Shown here in pieces: positions 8,507 to 16,545 of a DNA stretch of 50,756 nt. The notes below the pieces were generated by a model. The model was not told where the DNA came from. It saw only the letters and a list, made by a program, of their open reading frames with translations, and did not search any database. The position numbers were made by a program, and so were the translations under genes. The stretch lies in the NCBI GenBank assembly GCA_020403045.1, contig JADBYK010000073.1, positions 1-50,756 of the forward strand, read 5' to 3'. The stretch comes from Cytophagales bacterium (GTDB lineage Bacteria; Bacteroidota; Bacteroidia; Cytophagales; Cyclobacteriaceae). Positions within the stretch are counted from its first letter, which is position 1, and every line of letters begins with the position of its first letter.

Positions 8507-9170
8507 TTAAAGGAATTTTTCTTTAGCTAATTCGCGCATCTCGTCCTACTCACCGGAGTCAGGTGCTTTGCCTTTATCAAACACTTCGGTAAGGAGCCAG
8601 TTAACGATATTTTTTTTCAGGCTGAATTGCTTGGCCACGTCTTCGCAAAAAGCCACTTCTTTCTTTTCAACCCAAACTATGCATTAGGAATTCATAGTTT
8701 GCCCATCGGGTTGACGATCCGCCTGAGGCGGGTGTCAAGGTTAAACCGCGTGACGCTTGCGGTCAGAGTCAGACATTTATCGTCTGACCTGACAATGAAA
8801 ATCACCAACTTGGTTTTCTTACTTTGGGGCTAAATCGTTGATTTTCATTCGTCAATTATGCAATGCTGACAGTACCGTCAGCATTGAATAATCTGGGTTC
8901 AACCATACCAGCCGCAAAAACAATTAGCATTTAATCATACAACACATTCATCCTGTCGTGATGGTTATCAGGTACATTAATCCAAATTTTTCCCTTGCTG
9001 TCTTAGATTTCTGTCACTTATCGATCCTTGAGACCATAGTGCTTCCCAATTCTGTAAATTAATGTTTCTTCCTTCGCATGTGCATGACCATAGGCTTTCG
9101 CAAATGCTCACAGTATTTTAATGTGATCCTTTTTGCAAGAGAGATATTGGTTTTTGAAGAAGCTAATCAT
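8507..9170 (-). pseudogene. TerB-like protein, decayed and split by repeat copy B
   Basis: No intact ORF exists, but one minus-strand frame holds a recognisable TerB-like protein. It starts near 9170 and includes the segment AYGHAHAKEETLIYRIGKHYGL. In-frame stops occur at 9108-9110, 9018-9020, 9003-9005 and 8931-8933. Repeat copy B (8671-8897) then interrupts the gene. Beyond it the protein resumes with EKKEVAFCEDVAKQF and runs to a TAA at 8507, with one more stop (GE-TAG-DEM). Removing the element and one TTGAA copy joins GMVE to KKEV in frame. Several stops look like TGG changed to TGA or TAG. Assignment to the TerB (tellurite resistance) fold is from remembered family patterns; the decay and interruption are directly visible. 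Confidence 0.8.
8671..8897 (+). mobile_element. MITE-like repeat, copy B, inserted in a TerB-like gene
   Basis: Complete 227-bp copy. Its ends are CCCAAACTATGCA at 8671 and the imperfect inverted match ending AATCTGGG at 8897. It is flanked by a perfect 5-bp duplication, TTCAA (8666-8670 and 8898-8902). It differs from the other copies at several positions (for example an altered first hairpin and GCATTGAATA near the end), so it is probably an older insertion. It interrupts the TerB-like pseudogene, and precise removal restores that frame. There is no transposase; the short ORF over it is shared nonsense of the repeat. Confidence 0.92.
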
Positions 9171-9206
9171 ATTGATTTTCAATTTAACAATTTTGAATTT
9201 TGAAAT

Positions 9207-10304
9207 CTAATCCACCCACTCCGCTACAAACAAATTCGTATTTCTGGTGCCTCCATTATTTCTGTTAGATGAAAAAATAATTTTCTTCCCATCTGGCGAA
9301 AACATAGGGAATGAATCGAATACTTTATCATGCGAAATCTGCTCAAGCCCACTTCCATCGGTGTTTATCATAAAAAGGTTGAACTCGAAGCCTCTCTTTC
9401 CTTTGTGATTAGAGCTGAAGATAATCTTCTTGCCCGAAGGATGATAAAACGGTGCCCAGTTTGCCTTGCCCAACTGCGTCAGTTGTTTTAAATCAGAACC
9501 ATCCACATTACATGTAAAAAGCTCCATAGCAGTTGGAGCAACAAGCCCTTGCTTTAAATAATCGATATATTCTTTTCTGGCTTCTTCAGTAGCAAAACGT
9601 GAAGCTCGAAAAACAATTTTAGTCCCATCTGGCGAGAAGAAAGCGCCTCCATCATAGCCCAGTTCGTTGGTTATTTGCTTGACATTTTCCCCATTGATGT
9701 CCATCGTATATAAATCAAGGTCGCCATTGCGCGTAGAAGTAAAAACAATTTTATCTCCTTTAGGCGAAACCGTAGCTTCCGCGTCATACCCGGGCGTGTT
9801 GGTTAACTGCTTTAACTGTTTACCTGTGAGGTCAGCGACAAAAATATCGTAGCTTTCATATATCGGCCATAAGTATTTTCCACCCGGAGTTCGCTCTACA
9901 TCTTTCGGGCAATCTTTGCCTCCCAGGTGAGTGGATGCATACAAAATCGTTTTATTACCGGGAAGGAAAAAAGAACAAGTCGTTCTGCCCTGCCCGGTGC
10001 TAATCATGGTGGGTTTCTTTTTACCATTGCTTAGATCCATTCCCTGAATCGGCATGTAAAAAATCTGATCACAGTTTAACCCCCAGTCTTTGAAGTTAGA
10101 TTGGAAGCTGACCATTTTACTGTCAAAACTCCAATACGCTTCTGCATTGTCTCCACCAAACGTAAGTTGACGCAAGTTCTTAAAATGGATCTCCTCGGTA
10201 TAGCGCAGTGAATCAATAGCCGTGCTAGTTGATCGATGATTTACAGAGCTAAAAGATATAAGGACAATACTTATTAACAAAATCAAAAAAGGGATTGTTC
10301 TCAT
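9207..10304 (-). CDS. Secreted TolB-like beta-propeller (PD40 repeat) protein
   Basis: A 365-residue protein with an N-terminal hydrophobic signal sequence (MRTIPFLILLISIVLISFSS), so it is exported, probably to the periplasm. The rest is a series of PD40/TolB-type blades with motifs such as SPKGDKIVFTSTRNGDLDLY, SPDGTKIVFRAS and SPDGKKIIFSSNRN. It is shorter than TolB and lacks a clear TolB N-terminal domain. It is therefore better called a TolB-like propeller than TolB itself; a partner cannot be assigned. The start lies about 20 bases after the acyl-CoA ligase gene on the same strand, so the two are probably co-transcribed. Confidence 0.85.
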   Translation of the reverse strand: MRTIPFLILLISIVLISFSSVNHRSTSTAIDSLRYTEEIHFKNLRQLTFGGDNAEAYWSFDSKMVSFQSNFKDWGLNCDQIFYMPIQGMDLSNGKKKPTMISTGQGRTTCSFFLPGNKTILYASTHLGGKDCPKDVERTPGGKYLWPIYESYDIFVADLTGKQLKQLTNTPGYDAEATVSPKGDKIVFTSTRNGDLDLYTMDINGENVKQITNELGYDGGAFFSPDGTKIVFRASRFATEEARKEYIDYLKQGLVAPTAMELFTCNVDGSDLKQLTQLGKANWAPFYHPSGKKIIFSSNHKGKRGFEFNLFMINTDGSGLEQISHDKVFDSFPMFSPDGKKIIFSSNRNNGGTRNTNLFVAEWVD

Positions 10305-10323
10305 AGGACTATGTCAAATTTCA

Positions 10324-12003
10324 TCATGCTGCTTTTTTTGCTTCCTCTTCTTTCAACGTTCGCCTTAATATTTTACCCACATTGGTTTTGGGCAGTTCCG
10401 TTCTAAACTCAAAGTATTTAGGCACCTTGTAGTTCGTCATGTTTTCGTGGCAGAATTTTTTGAGTTCTTCTTCTGTCAGACTTTGATCTTTCTTCACGAT
10501 AAATGCTTTGATTACTTCACCCGACTTCGGATCCGCTACGCCAATCGCAGCTACTTCTAACACCTTGGGGTGGCTCGCCAGCACATTTTCAATTTCATTT
10601 GGAAAAACATTGAAGCCAGAAACTTTAATCATGTCTTTCTTTCTATCAACGATCTTGAAATAGCCATCTGTATCCATCAAACCAATATCACCCGTGCGAA
10701 ACCAATCAGGGCTGAAGAATACGCCTTCATTATCTTTCTCCCAATACCCCTTCATTACCTGGGGACCACGCGCACAGATTTCACCAGTTTCTCCTTGAGG
10801 CAATTGATTTCCTTCATCATCAAAAATAGCAACTTCTGTGCTAGGCATCGGTATTCCGATTGTTCCACGTTTGTGATTTCCGGTAAGGGGGTTACAGCAA
10901 AGGACAGGAGACGTTTCGCTCAACCCATACCCTTCTACCAACGGACTTTTTGTAATCTCTTGCCATTTGATGGCCACCACATCTTGAACAGCCATTCCAC
11001 CGCCCACGGCCCCTTTTAGCTTTGAAAAATCGCAAGAGGCAAAATCAGGATTATTGATTAGCCCATTGAACAACGTATTGACACCTGTAATGATGGCAAA
11101 TTGATATTTCTTTATCTCCTTTACAAAGCCTGGAATATCTCTGGGGTTTGTAATCAATACATTGCGAAGTCCCTTGTGAAACATAAGCACGCCATTCACA
11201 CTAAAAGCAAAAATATGATAAAGCGGCAAGGCAGTGATCACAATTTGTTGTTCAGATGGGTTGAGTAAGGGACCAAACCAATGGGATATCATCATGTTGT
11301 GCGCAATGATATTGCGATGGGATAGCTGCGCACCTTTGGAAATGCCAGTCGTGCCTCCAGTATACTGCAACACGGCCACATCTTCTACATCAATGGTTGG
11401 TTTGGCTAATTGAAGGCTTGCCCCTTTGGCTAATACTGACTTGAATGAAATGGCATTTGGCAAACTAAAAGCAGGTACCAGTTTTTTAATATTCTTGACG
11501 ACAAAGTTCACGATCGCACCTTTAACAAAACCGAGCATATCGCCCATGTCAGTGACAATAATATGCTTTGCTGGAATTTTGTCCTTTATCTGCTGAAGGT
11601 TGTGGGCAAAATTTGATACAATTACAATTGCCGAAATACCGGCATCTTTAAACTGATGCTCCATCTCACGTGGCGTGTAAAGCGGATTCGTATTTACCAC
11701 GATTAATCCTGCTTTCATTGAGCCAATCATGGCAATCGGAAACTGCAAGAGGTTAGGCATTTGGATAGCAATGCGATCTCCTTTTTTCAAGCCTAACTCG
11801 TTTTGTAAATAGGCGGCAAAATTGGTTGATAACCGATCTACTTCACGGTAAGTGATTTTCCCGCCCATGTTTTCAAAAGCGATTCGGTCTCCAAATTTCT
11901 TACAAGCCGTTTCAAATAACTCTGGCAATGAAGAGAACTCGAGCGGGTCGAGCTGTTGTGGAATGGCATCTGAGTAATTCTTGTACCAGGGAAAAGAAGT
12001 CAT
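10324..12003 (-). CDS. fadD: Long-chain fatty-acid--CoA ligase
   Basis: A 559-residue member of the ANL adenylating family. It activates fatty acids with ATP and then forms the CoA thioester, feeding beta-oxidation or lipid synthesis. The ATP/AMP loop is [22 protein letters not shown] and the hinge region around [32 protein letters not shown] are present, as is the C-terminal [11 protein letters not shown] with the catalytic lysine. These fit the FadD subgroup. The open frame extends to 12030, but ATG at 12003 ([12 protein letters not shown]) matches the family start. It lies about 140 bases downstream, on the same strand, of the terminator of the tRNA-like RNA, so that RNA might act as its leader. 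Confidence 0.92.
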   Translation of the reverse strand: [559 protein letters not shown]

Positions 12004-12144
12004 AGTAACGGAGTTTGAAACAACCCCCAATTAGGTCAAAAAAGTTGCGCCAAGCAATCGTTTGTTATGTGAGGCCTAAAATTTGTCGCTCGCTGAGACT
12101 TTAACGTGGCTACTACATGTTTTGTAGTGATTGAATCGTTGCGC

Positions 12145-12178
12145 ATAAAAAAAGCCCTCCCGAAATCGAGAGGGCTTT
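12145..12178 (-). terminator. Intrinsic terminator of the tRNA-like RNA
   Basis: On the minus strand AAAGCCCTC (12178-12170) pairs with GAGGGCTTT (12159-12151). There is an extra short inner pairing, and a run of seven T follows (12153-12147). It starts two bases after the acceptor stem of the tRNA-like RNA and ends about 140 bases before fadD. On the plus strand the same hairpin lacks a T run, so it works for minus-strand transcription only. Confidence 0.85.
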
Positions 12179-12180
12179 GC

Positions 12181-12326
12181 TGTAGAGGAAGGGTTCGAAC
12201 CTTCACGGGGAAGTTAGCTGCAAGGCACTAAGAAAACATTTAGTGGTCAACCCATTACCTTGCGTTTATCCTTGGCTCCCCACCCCCGAGACAGGAGGGC
12301 TTGTCTGCCAGTTTCAACACCCTACA
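12181..12326 (-). ncRNA. tRNA-like RNA with an extended variable arm (Leu-type D-arm, GUC in the anticodon position)
   Basis: A 146-base minus-strand RNA. The acceptor stem is TGTAGGG (12326-12320) with CTCTACA (12187-12181), one G-U pair. The D-arm TTG-AAACTGGCAGA-CAA closely resembles tRNA-Leu. The anticodon arm is CCCTC-CTGTCTC-GGGGG, with U33 and GUC at 34-36. The T-arm is perfect: GAAGG-TTCGAAC-CCTTC. The variable region of about 75 bases contains three nested stems: GGGGA/TCCCC, GCAAGG/CCTTGC and CACTAA/TTAGTG. Usual class II tRNAs are 85-95 bases. Odd points are T at position 37, an Asp-type anticodon on a Leu-like body, and no encoded CCA. A competing hairpin AGACA/TGTCT could form over the D and anticodon arms. 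A terminator follows immediately. Whether it is charged, or regulatory, is unknown. Confidence 0.7.
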
Positions 12327-12341
12327 TTATAAATTATATTA

Positions 12342-12373
12342 CAAAGTAACGCATATACCGATACGTAAGTCAA
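12342..12373 (-). promoter_or_regulatory. Bacteroidota-type promoter for the tRNA-like RNA
   Basis: On the minus strand TTG (12373-12371) is followed after 21 bases by TTACTTTG (12349-12342), a 7 of 8 match to the TAnnTTTG consensus of the Bacteroidota housekeeping sigma factor. The spacing equals that of the SRP RNA promoter in this window. Transcription would start a few bases before the acceptor stem at 12326. The surrounding 12330-12450 region is very AT-rich and lies between this RNA and the divergent Lrp/AsnC gene, so the regulator might bind here. Confidence 0.5.
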
Positions 12374-12450
12374 TAATAGTTATTATATATTACACTATTT
12401 TTAATAAATATTGATAATTAATGTATTTTTAATAATTAAACGAAAGTGTT

Positions 12451-12918
12451 ATGCCTAAAAATTATCAACTTGACAATACGGATTTGAAGATTCTTGAGAT
12501 TCTAATGCAAGATGCGAAGCGACCCTACACAGAGGTGGCGAAGAAAGTCAATGTCTCTCAGGGAACAGTACATGTAAGAATGACCAAGATGGAAGATGCA
12601 GGCATCCTGGACAAAACCACTCTTAAAATCAACTACGCGAATCTTGGCTACGACATCACCGCCTTTATTGGTATTTATCTCGAAAAGAGTGCTTTATACG
12701 ATAAAGTACTCACAAAACTCAAGGATATCCCAGAAATAGTTAGCATCCACTATACTACTGGCAACTACTCGATGTTCTTGAAGATTCATTGCCGAGATAC
12801 CAACCACTTAAAAGAGGTTCTACATGACAAAATGCAGCAGGTAGAGGGCATCGATCGCACTGAAACAATGATATCTTTGGAAGAGAGCCTGGATCGAAAT
12901 CTTAAGCTTACTAACTAA
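12451..12918 (+). CDS. Lrp/AsnC family transcriptional regulator
   Basis: A 155-residue feast/famine regulator. The N-terminal winged helix-turn-helix (LDNTDLKILEILMQDAKRPY then EVAKKVNVSQGTVHVRM, residues 7-50) is followed by the RAM/AsnC ligand-binding domain (residues about 70-150). Such proteins form dimers to octamers and respond to amino acids. The gene is preceded by roughly 100 bases of almost pure A/T, a typical Lrp binding context, and is divergent from the tRNA-like RNA. Autoregulation or control of that RNA is plausible but not shown. Downstream, the suf operon begins after 84 bases on the same strand. Confidence 0.93.
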   Translation: MPKNYQLDNTDLKILEILMQDAKRPYTEVAKKVNVSQGTVHVRMTKMEDAGILDKTTLKINYANLGYDITAFIGIYLEKSALYDKVLTKLKDIPEIVSIHYTTGNYSMFLKIHCRDTNHLKEVLHDKMQQVEGIDRTETMISLEESLDRNLKLTN

Positions 12919-12954
12919 ATAATTTAGAATACTTTGAACCTAAAAAGCCGTTTA

Positions 12955-12981
12955 TTGTTCGTATTTTTACATTCTATTTTG
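12955..12981 (+). promoter_or_regulatory. Possible promoter of the suf operon
   Basis: TTG at 12955-12957 is followed after 17 bases by TATTTTG at 12975-12981, which resembles the Bacteroidota pattern but is one base short of TAnnTTTG. It lies 21 bases before the sufB start. It is the best candidate I see, but the match is weak and the operon might also be read from the Lrp-type gene upstream. Confidence 0.3.
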
Positions 12982-13002
12982 AATTAGTCTAAATAGGTCG
13001 GA

Positions 13003-14448
13003 ATGAGCAAAGACAATCAGCTATTAGAAGAGTTTACCTCCAAAGAGTACGAACATGGCTGGAATGTAAACCTGGAAGCAGATGAGGCCCCAAAAGGCCT
13101 TAGTGAAGATACCGTTCGCTTTATCTCAGCCAAAAAGAAAGAACCTACGTGGCTCTTGGAATGGCGCCTGAAAGCATATCGCCAATGGGAGAAAATGCCC
13201 GAACCGAAGTGGTCTAATGTTCACTATCCAAAGATCAATTATCAGGACATCATCTATTACTCGGCTCCCAAGCAGAAGAAAAGCCTGAGTGGCTTAGATG
13301 AAGTTGACCCCGAATTGATCAAGACTTTTGAGAAATTAGGTATCTCCATTACGGAGCAAAAACGGCTAACCGGAGTTGCCGTTGATGCAGTGATTGATAG
13401 CGTTTCCGTAGCTACTACATTCAAGTCCACCTTAGGAGAATTGGGTATCATATTCTGTTCTTTCAGTGAAGCAGTCAAAGAACATCCTGACTTGATTAAG
13501 AAATATCTAGGATCGGTTGTGCCCATGGGCGACAACTATTTTGCAGCCTTGAACTCAGCTGTGTTCTCAGATGGGTCATTTTGCTACATCCCGAAGGGAG
13601 TTCGATGCCCAATGGAATTGTCGACCTATTTTAGGATTAATGCAGCCAATACCGGTCAATTTGAAAGAACACTAATCATTGCTGATGAAGGTTCTTTCGT
13701 CAGCTATTTGGAGGGATGTACAGCTCCTATGCGAGATGAAAATCAGTTGCATGCAGCTGTAGTGGAGCTATATGCAATGAAGGATGCTGAGATCAAATAT
13801 TCCACTGTTCAGAATTGGTATCCGGGCGACAAAAACGGAAAAGGCGGCATCTATAATTTCGTAACCAAACGCGGGCTTTGTTTTGGAGATCATTCCAAAA
13901 TCTCGTGGACACAAGTAGAAACAGGCTCTGCGATCACTTGGAAATATCCTTCCTGTGTATTGAAAGGCGATTACTCCATGGGTGAATTCTACTCCGTGGC
14001 GGTCACCAACAATTACCAGCAAGCAGATACCGGAACGAAGATGATTCACATCGGTAAAAACACCAAATCAAGAATTGTTTCTAAGGGAATATCGGCAGGC
14101 AAATCACAGAATAGCTATCGCGGGCAGGTGCATATCATGAAGCGTGCTTCAAACGCCAGAAATTTTTCTCAGTGTGACTCTTTACTCATGGGCGATCTGT
14201 GCGGTGCGCACACATTCCCCTACATCGATGTGGAAAATCAAACGGCCAGGATAGAGCACGAAGCAACCACTTCAAAAATAGGTGAAGATCAAATCTTTTA
14301 CTGCCTCCAACGCGGCATTGATGAAGAAGCGGCAGTAGCGCTGATTGTGAATGGCTATGCCAAGGAAGTACTCAATCAATTACCAATGGAGTTTGCAGTG
14401 GAAGCTCAGAAACTGTTAGCCCTTACTTTAGAAGGAAGTGTCGGCTAA
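13003..14448 (+). CDS. sufB: Fe-S cluster assembly scaffold subunit SufB
   Basis: A 481-residue SufB of typical length and the first gene of the suf operon. With SufC and SufD it forms the cytosolic SufBC2D complex, which builds Fe-S clusters from sulfur delivered by SufS-SufE and electrons from a flavin. Recognisable stretches include [37 protein letters not shown] and [20 protein letters not shown] in the N-terminal and core beta-helix. The C-terminal region contains [18 protein letters not shown] and [20 protein letters not shown], where the histidine and cysteine used in assembly of the complex are found in the family. The ATG follows a gap of 84 bases after the Lrp-type gene. Confidence 0.97.
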   Translation: MSKDNQLLEEFTSKEYEHGWNVNLEADEAPKGLSEDTVRFISAKKKEPTWLLEWRLKAYRQWEKMPEPKWSNVHYPKINYQDIIYYSAPKQKKSLSGLDEVDPELIKTFEKLGISITEQKRLTGVAVDAVIDSVSVATTFKSTLGELGIIFCSFSEAVKEHPDLIKKYLGSVVPMGDNYFAALNSAVFSDGSFCYIPKGVRCPMELSTYFRINAANTGQFERTLIIADEGSFVSYLEGCTAPMRDENQLHAAVVELYAMKDAEIKYSTVQNWYPGDKNGKGGIYNFVTKRGLCFGDHSKISWTQVETGSAITWKYPSCVLKGDYSMGEFYSVAVTNNYQQADTGTKMIHIGKNTKSRIVSKGISAGKSQNSYRGQVHIMKRASNARNFSQCDSLLMGDLCGAHTFPYIDVENQTARIEHEATTSKIGEDQIFYCLQRGIDEEAAVALIVNGYAKEVLNQLPMEFAVEAQKLLALTLEGSVG

Positions 14449-14483
14449 ATCCATTATGAACTTTGAACTTTGAATTAATTACT

Positions 14484-15239
14484 ATGTTATCGATAAAGAA
14501 TCTACAAGCTAAGATTGGTGAGAAGCAAATCTTAAACGGAATCGACCTTCAAGTGAATGCCGGAGAAGTGCACGCCATTATGGGGCCTAATGGCTCTGGA
14601 AAAAGTACTCTCGCTTCTATTTTGGCCGGAAGAGAAGATTATGAAGTTACCACTGGTGACGTTCAATTTAACGGCAAAGATCTTTTAGAACTCGAGCCGA
14701 GCGATCGTGCAGCCGAAGGTATTTTTTTGGCATTTCAGTATCCTGTCGAGATTCCGGGTGTGAGCACGATTAACTTCATGAAAACGGCTGTCAATAAAAT
14801 TCGTCATTATCGCGGACAAGGCCCATTGGATGCAGTGGCGTTTCTGCAACTGATGAAAGAGAAAATGAAGTTGGTCGAGATCGATCAGTCGCTATTGAGC
14901 CGTTCATTGAATGAAGGATTTTCTGGTGGAGAAAAAAAGAGAAACGAGATCTTCCAAATGGCAATGCTGGAACCAAAGCTTGCGATACTTGACGAGACAG
15001 ACTCAGGTTTGGATATTGACGCGCTAAAAATTGTCGCGCACGGTGTTAACTCGCTTCGCTCTAAAAACAACGCGACCATAGTGGTCACGCATTACCAACG
15101 ATTGTTAGATTATATCGTGCCCGATTTTGTTCATGTACTGTACAAAGGAAAAATTGTAAAGTCGGGAACAAAGGAGCTTGCGAAAGAATTGGAAGCTAAG
15201 GGATACGATTGGATTAAGAACGAAGCTGCACTTGTTTAA
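14484..15239 (+). CDS. sufC: Fe-S cluster assembly ATPase SufC
   Basis: A 251-residue ABC-type ATPase that binds SufB and SufD and powers rearrangement of the SufBC2D complex. Walker A is GPNGSGKST, the Q-loop is AFQYPVEIPGV, the signature is FSGGEKKRNEI and Walker B is LAILDETDSGLD; the DETDSGLD form is characteristic of SufC rather than transport ABC proteins. The ATG at 14484 gives MLSIKNLQAKIGEK; an upstream TTG frame is rejected as an odd extension. The short gap after sufB contains the direct repeat GAACTTTGAACTTTGAA. The stop is 3 bases before sufD. Confidence 0.97.
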   Translation: MLSIKNLQAKIGEKQILNGIDLQVNAGEVHAIMGPNGSGKSTLASILAGREDYEVTTGDVQFNGKDLLELEPSDRAAEGIFLAFQYPVEIPGVSTINFMKTAVNKIRHYRGQGPLDAVAFLQLMKEKMKLVEIDQSLLSRSLNEGFSGGEKKRNEIFQMAMLEPKLAILDETDSGLDIDALKIVAHGVNSLRSKNNATIVVTHYQRLLDYIVPDFVHVLYKGKIVKSGTKELAKELEAKGYDWIKNEAALV

Positions 15240-15242
15240 TCT

Positions 15243-16544
15243 ATGACAACAGCTACCGAAACCTTTTTCAAAAGCATCCAGGAAAGTACTGTTCCCTCCT
15301 ATTTTGGCGAAGGAAAAACGATACGCAAAACCGCATTGCAACGACTTTTAGAGATTGGGCTTCCTTCCAATAAATCAGAGGAATATCGATTTACACCGAT
15401 CACAAAAACATTGGAGAAGAAGCTAGTATGGGAAACATCTACTCAGGCTTCTACTCTATCTTCGATTGAACCCTTTCTAATCCCAGGATTAGATGCCCAT
15501 TTAATCGTTTTGATTAATGGAGCTTTTGCAAAGCAATTCTCTAACCTCGATGAATTAGAAAGCAGTGTAACCGTTACTACGTTCGCTGAAGCCAACACTC
15601 AGATAAAAGAAAAGATTGTTGCGCAACTAGGCTCGCTCAATAAATCAGATGATGCCTTTTCATTGTTGAATACTGCGTTCTATCAGGAAGGGATTTTTAT
15701 TCACGTACCCAAAAACACAGTTGTCGCCAAGCCATTTTTGATTTTACATATCAACGATGCGCAGCAAAAGCAAGTAGTCAGCCATACTCGACTGCTCGTT
15801 ACTGTCGAGAACGGAAGTGCTGTTTCGGTCATTGAGAAATCAGATTCTATAGGTGCTTATCCGTGTTTCCATACCTTCACTGAGGAAATTGTCGTTGGCG
15901 AAGATGCAACCTTTGACTACTGCAAAGTTCAAAATGATAGCGGTTCGATTCATCAAGTGTCAAACACCACGCTCTCACAATCGAATACTAGCAAAGTAAA
16001 TACATTCACGCTTACCCTCAACGGCCAACTCATTCGCAACAATCTTTCTATTATTATTGACGGTGAGCACTGCGAATCTCATTTTCATGGGTTGTACCTG
16101 GTAACCGGAAACACATTGGTAGACAACCACACAGTGGTCGATCACCAAAAACCGAATTCATTCAGTAACGAACTGTACAAAGGCATCATGGATGAAAACT
16201 CCAAAGGTGTCTTTAATGGGAAGATCTATGTCCGTCCGCATGCACAGAAAACAAACGCCTTCCAGTCTAATCGGAATATCTTAATGAGTGAATCGGCTAC
16301 GATCAACACGAAGCCACAATTAGAGATTTGGGCAGATGATGTAAAGTGCTCACATGGATGCACGACCGGGCAACTCGATGAAGAGGCATTATTCTACTTG
16401 CAAGCAAGAGGAATTCCGTATGATTCCGCAAAGGCGATGCTCTTGTATGCTTTTGCCTTGGACGTTGTAGCTCTCATTAAGAATGATACGCTAAAATCCT
16501 ACGTGGATGACTTGATCACTGAAAGACTTCATAAAAATTTCTAA
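15243..16544 (+). CDS. sufD: Fe-S cluster assembly protein SufD
   Basis: A 433-residue SufD, the paralogue of SufB in the SufBC2D scaffold. It has a variable N-terminal helical region, then a right-handed beta-helix core (about residues 150-370). The C-terminal domain carries VKCSHGCTTGQLDEEALFYLQARGI-type motifs, here near residue 365, containing the conserved histidine at the SufB-SufD interface. Length is usual for Bacteroidota. It is tightly coupled: it begins 3 bases after sufC and its stop is one base before sufS, indicating a single transcript. Confidence 0.95.
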   Translation: MTTATETFFKSIQESTVPSYFGEGKTIRKTALQRLLEIGLPSNKSEEYRFTPITKTLEKKLVWETSTQASTLSSIEPFLIPGLDAHLIVLINGAFAKQFSNLDELESSVTVTTFAEANTQIKEKIVAQLGSLNKSDDAFSLLNTAFYQEGIFIHVPKNTVVAKPFLILHINDAQQKQVVSHTRLLVTVENGSAVSVIEKSDSIGAYPCFHTFTEEIVVGEDATFDYCKVQNDSGSIHQVSNTTLSQSNTSKVNTFTLTLNGQLIRNNLSIIIDGEHCESHFHGLYLVTGNTLVDNHTVVDHQKPNSFSNELYKGIMDENSKGVFNGKIYVRPHAQKTNAFQSNRNILMSESATINTKPQLEIWADDVKCSHGCTTGQLDEEALFYLQARGIPYDSAKAMLLYAFALDVVALIKNDTLKSYVDDLITERLHKNF

Positions 16545-16545
16545 A

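Noticed and set aside
8627-8833. Plus-strand ORF of 68 residues over repeat copy B
   Set aside because: The same translation recurs over copies C and D because the repeat DNA is shared. It is not conserved in frame to any function and overlaps hairpins and a pseudogene.
12181-12326. tmRNA or a group I intron-bearing tRNA
   Set aside because: tmRNA is more than twice as long, with a tag ORF and no proper D-arm; bacterial group I introns in tRNA are over 200 bases and lie in the anticodon loop. A 60-base arm insertion fits neither.
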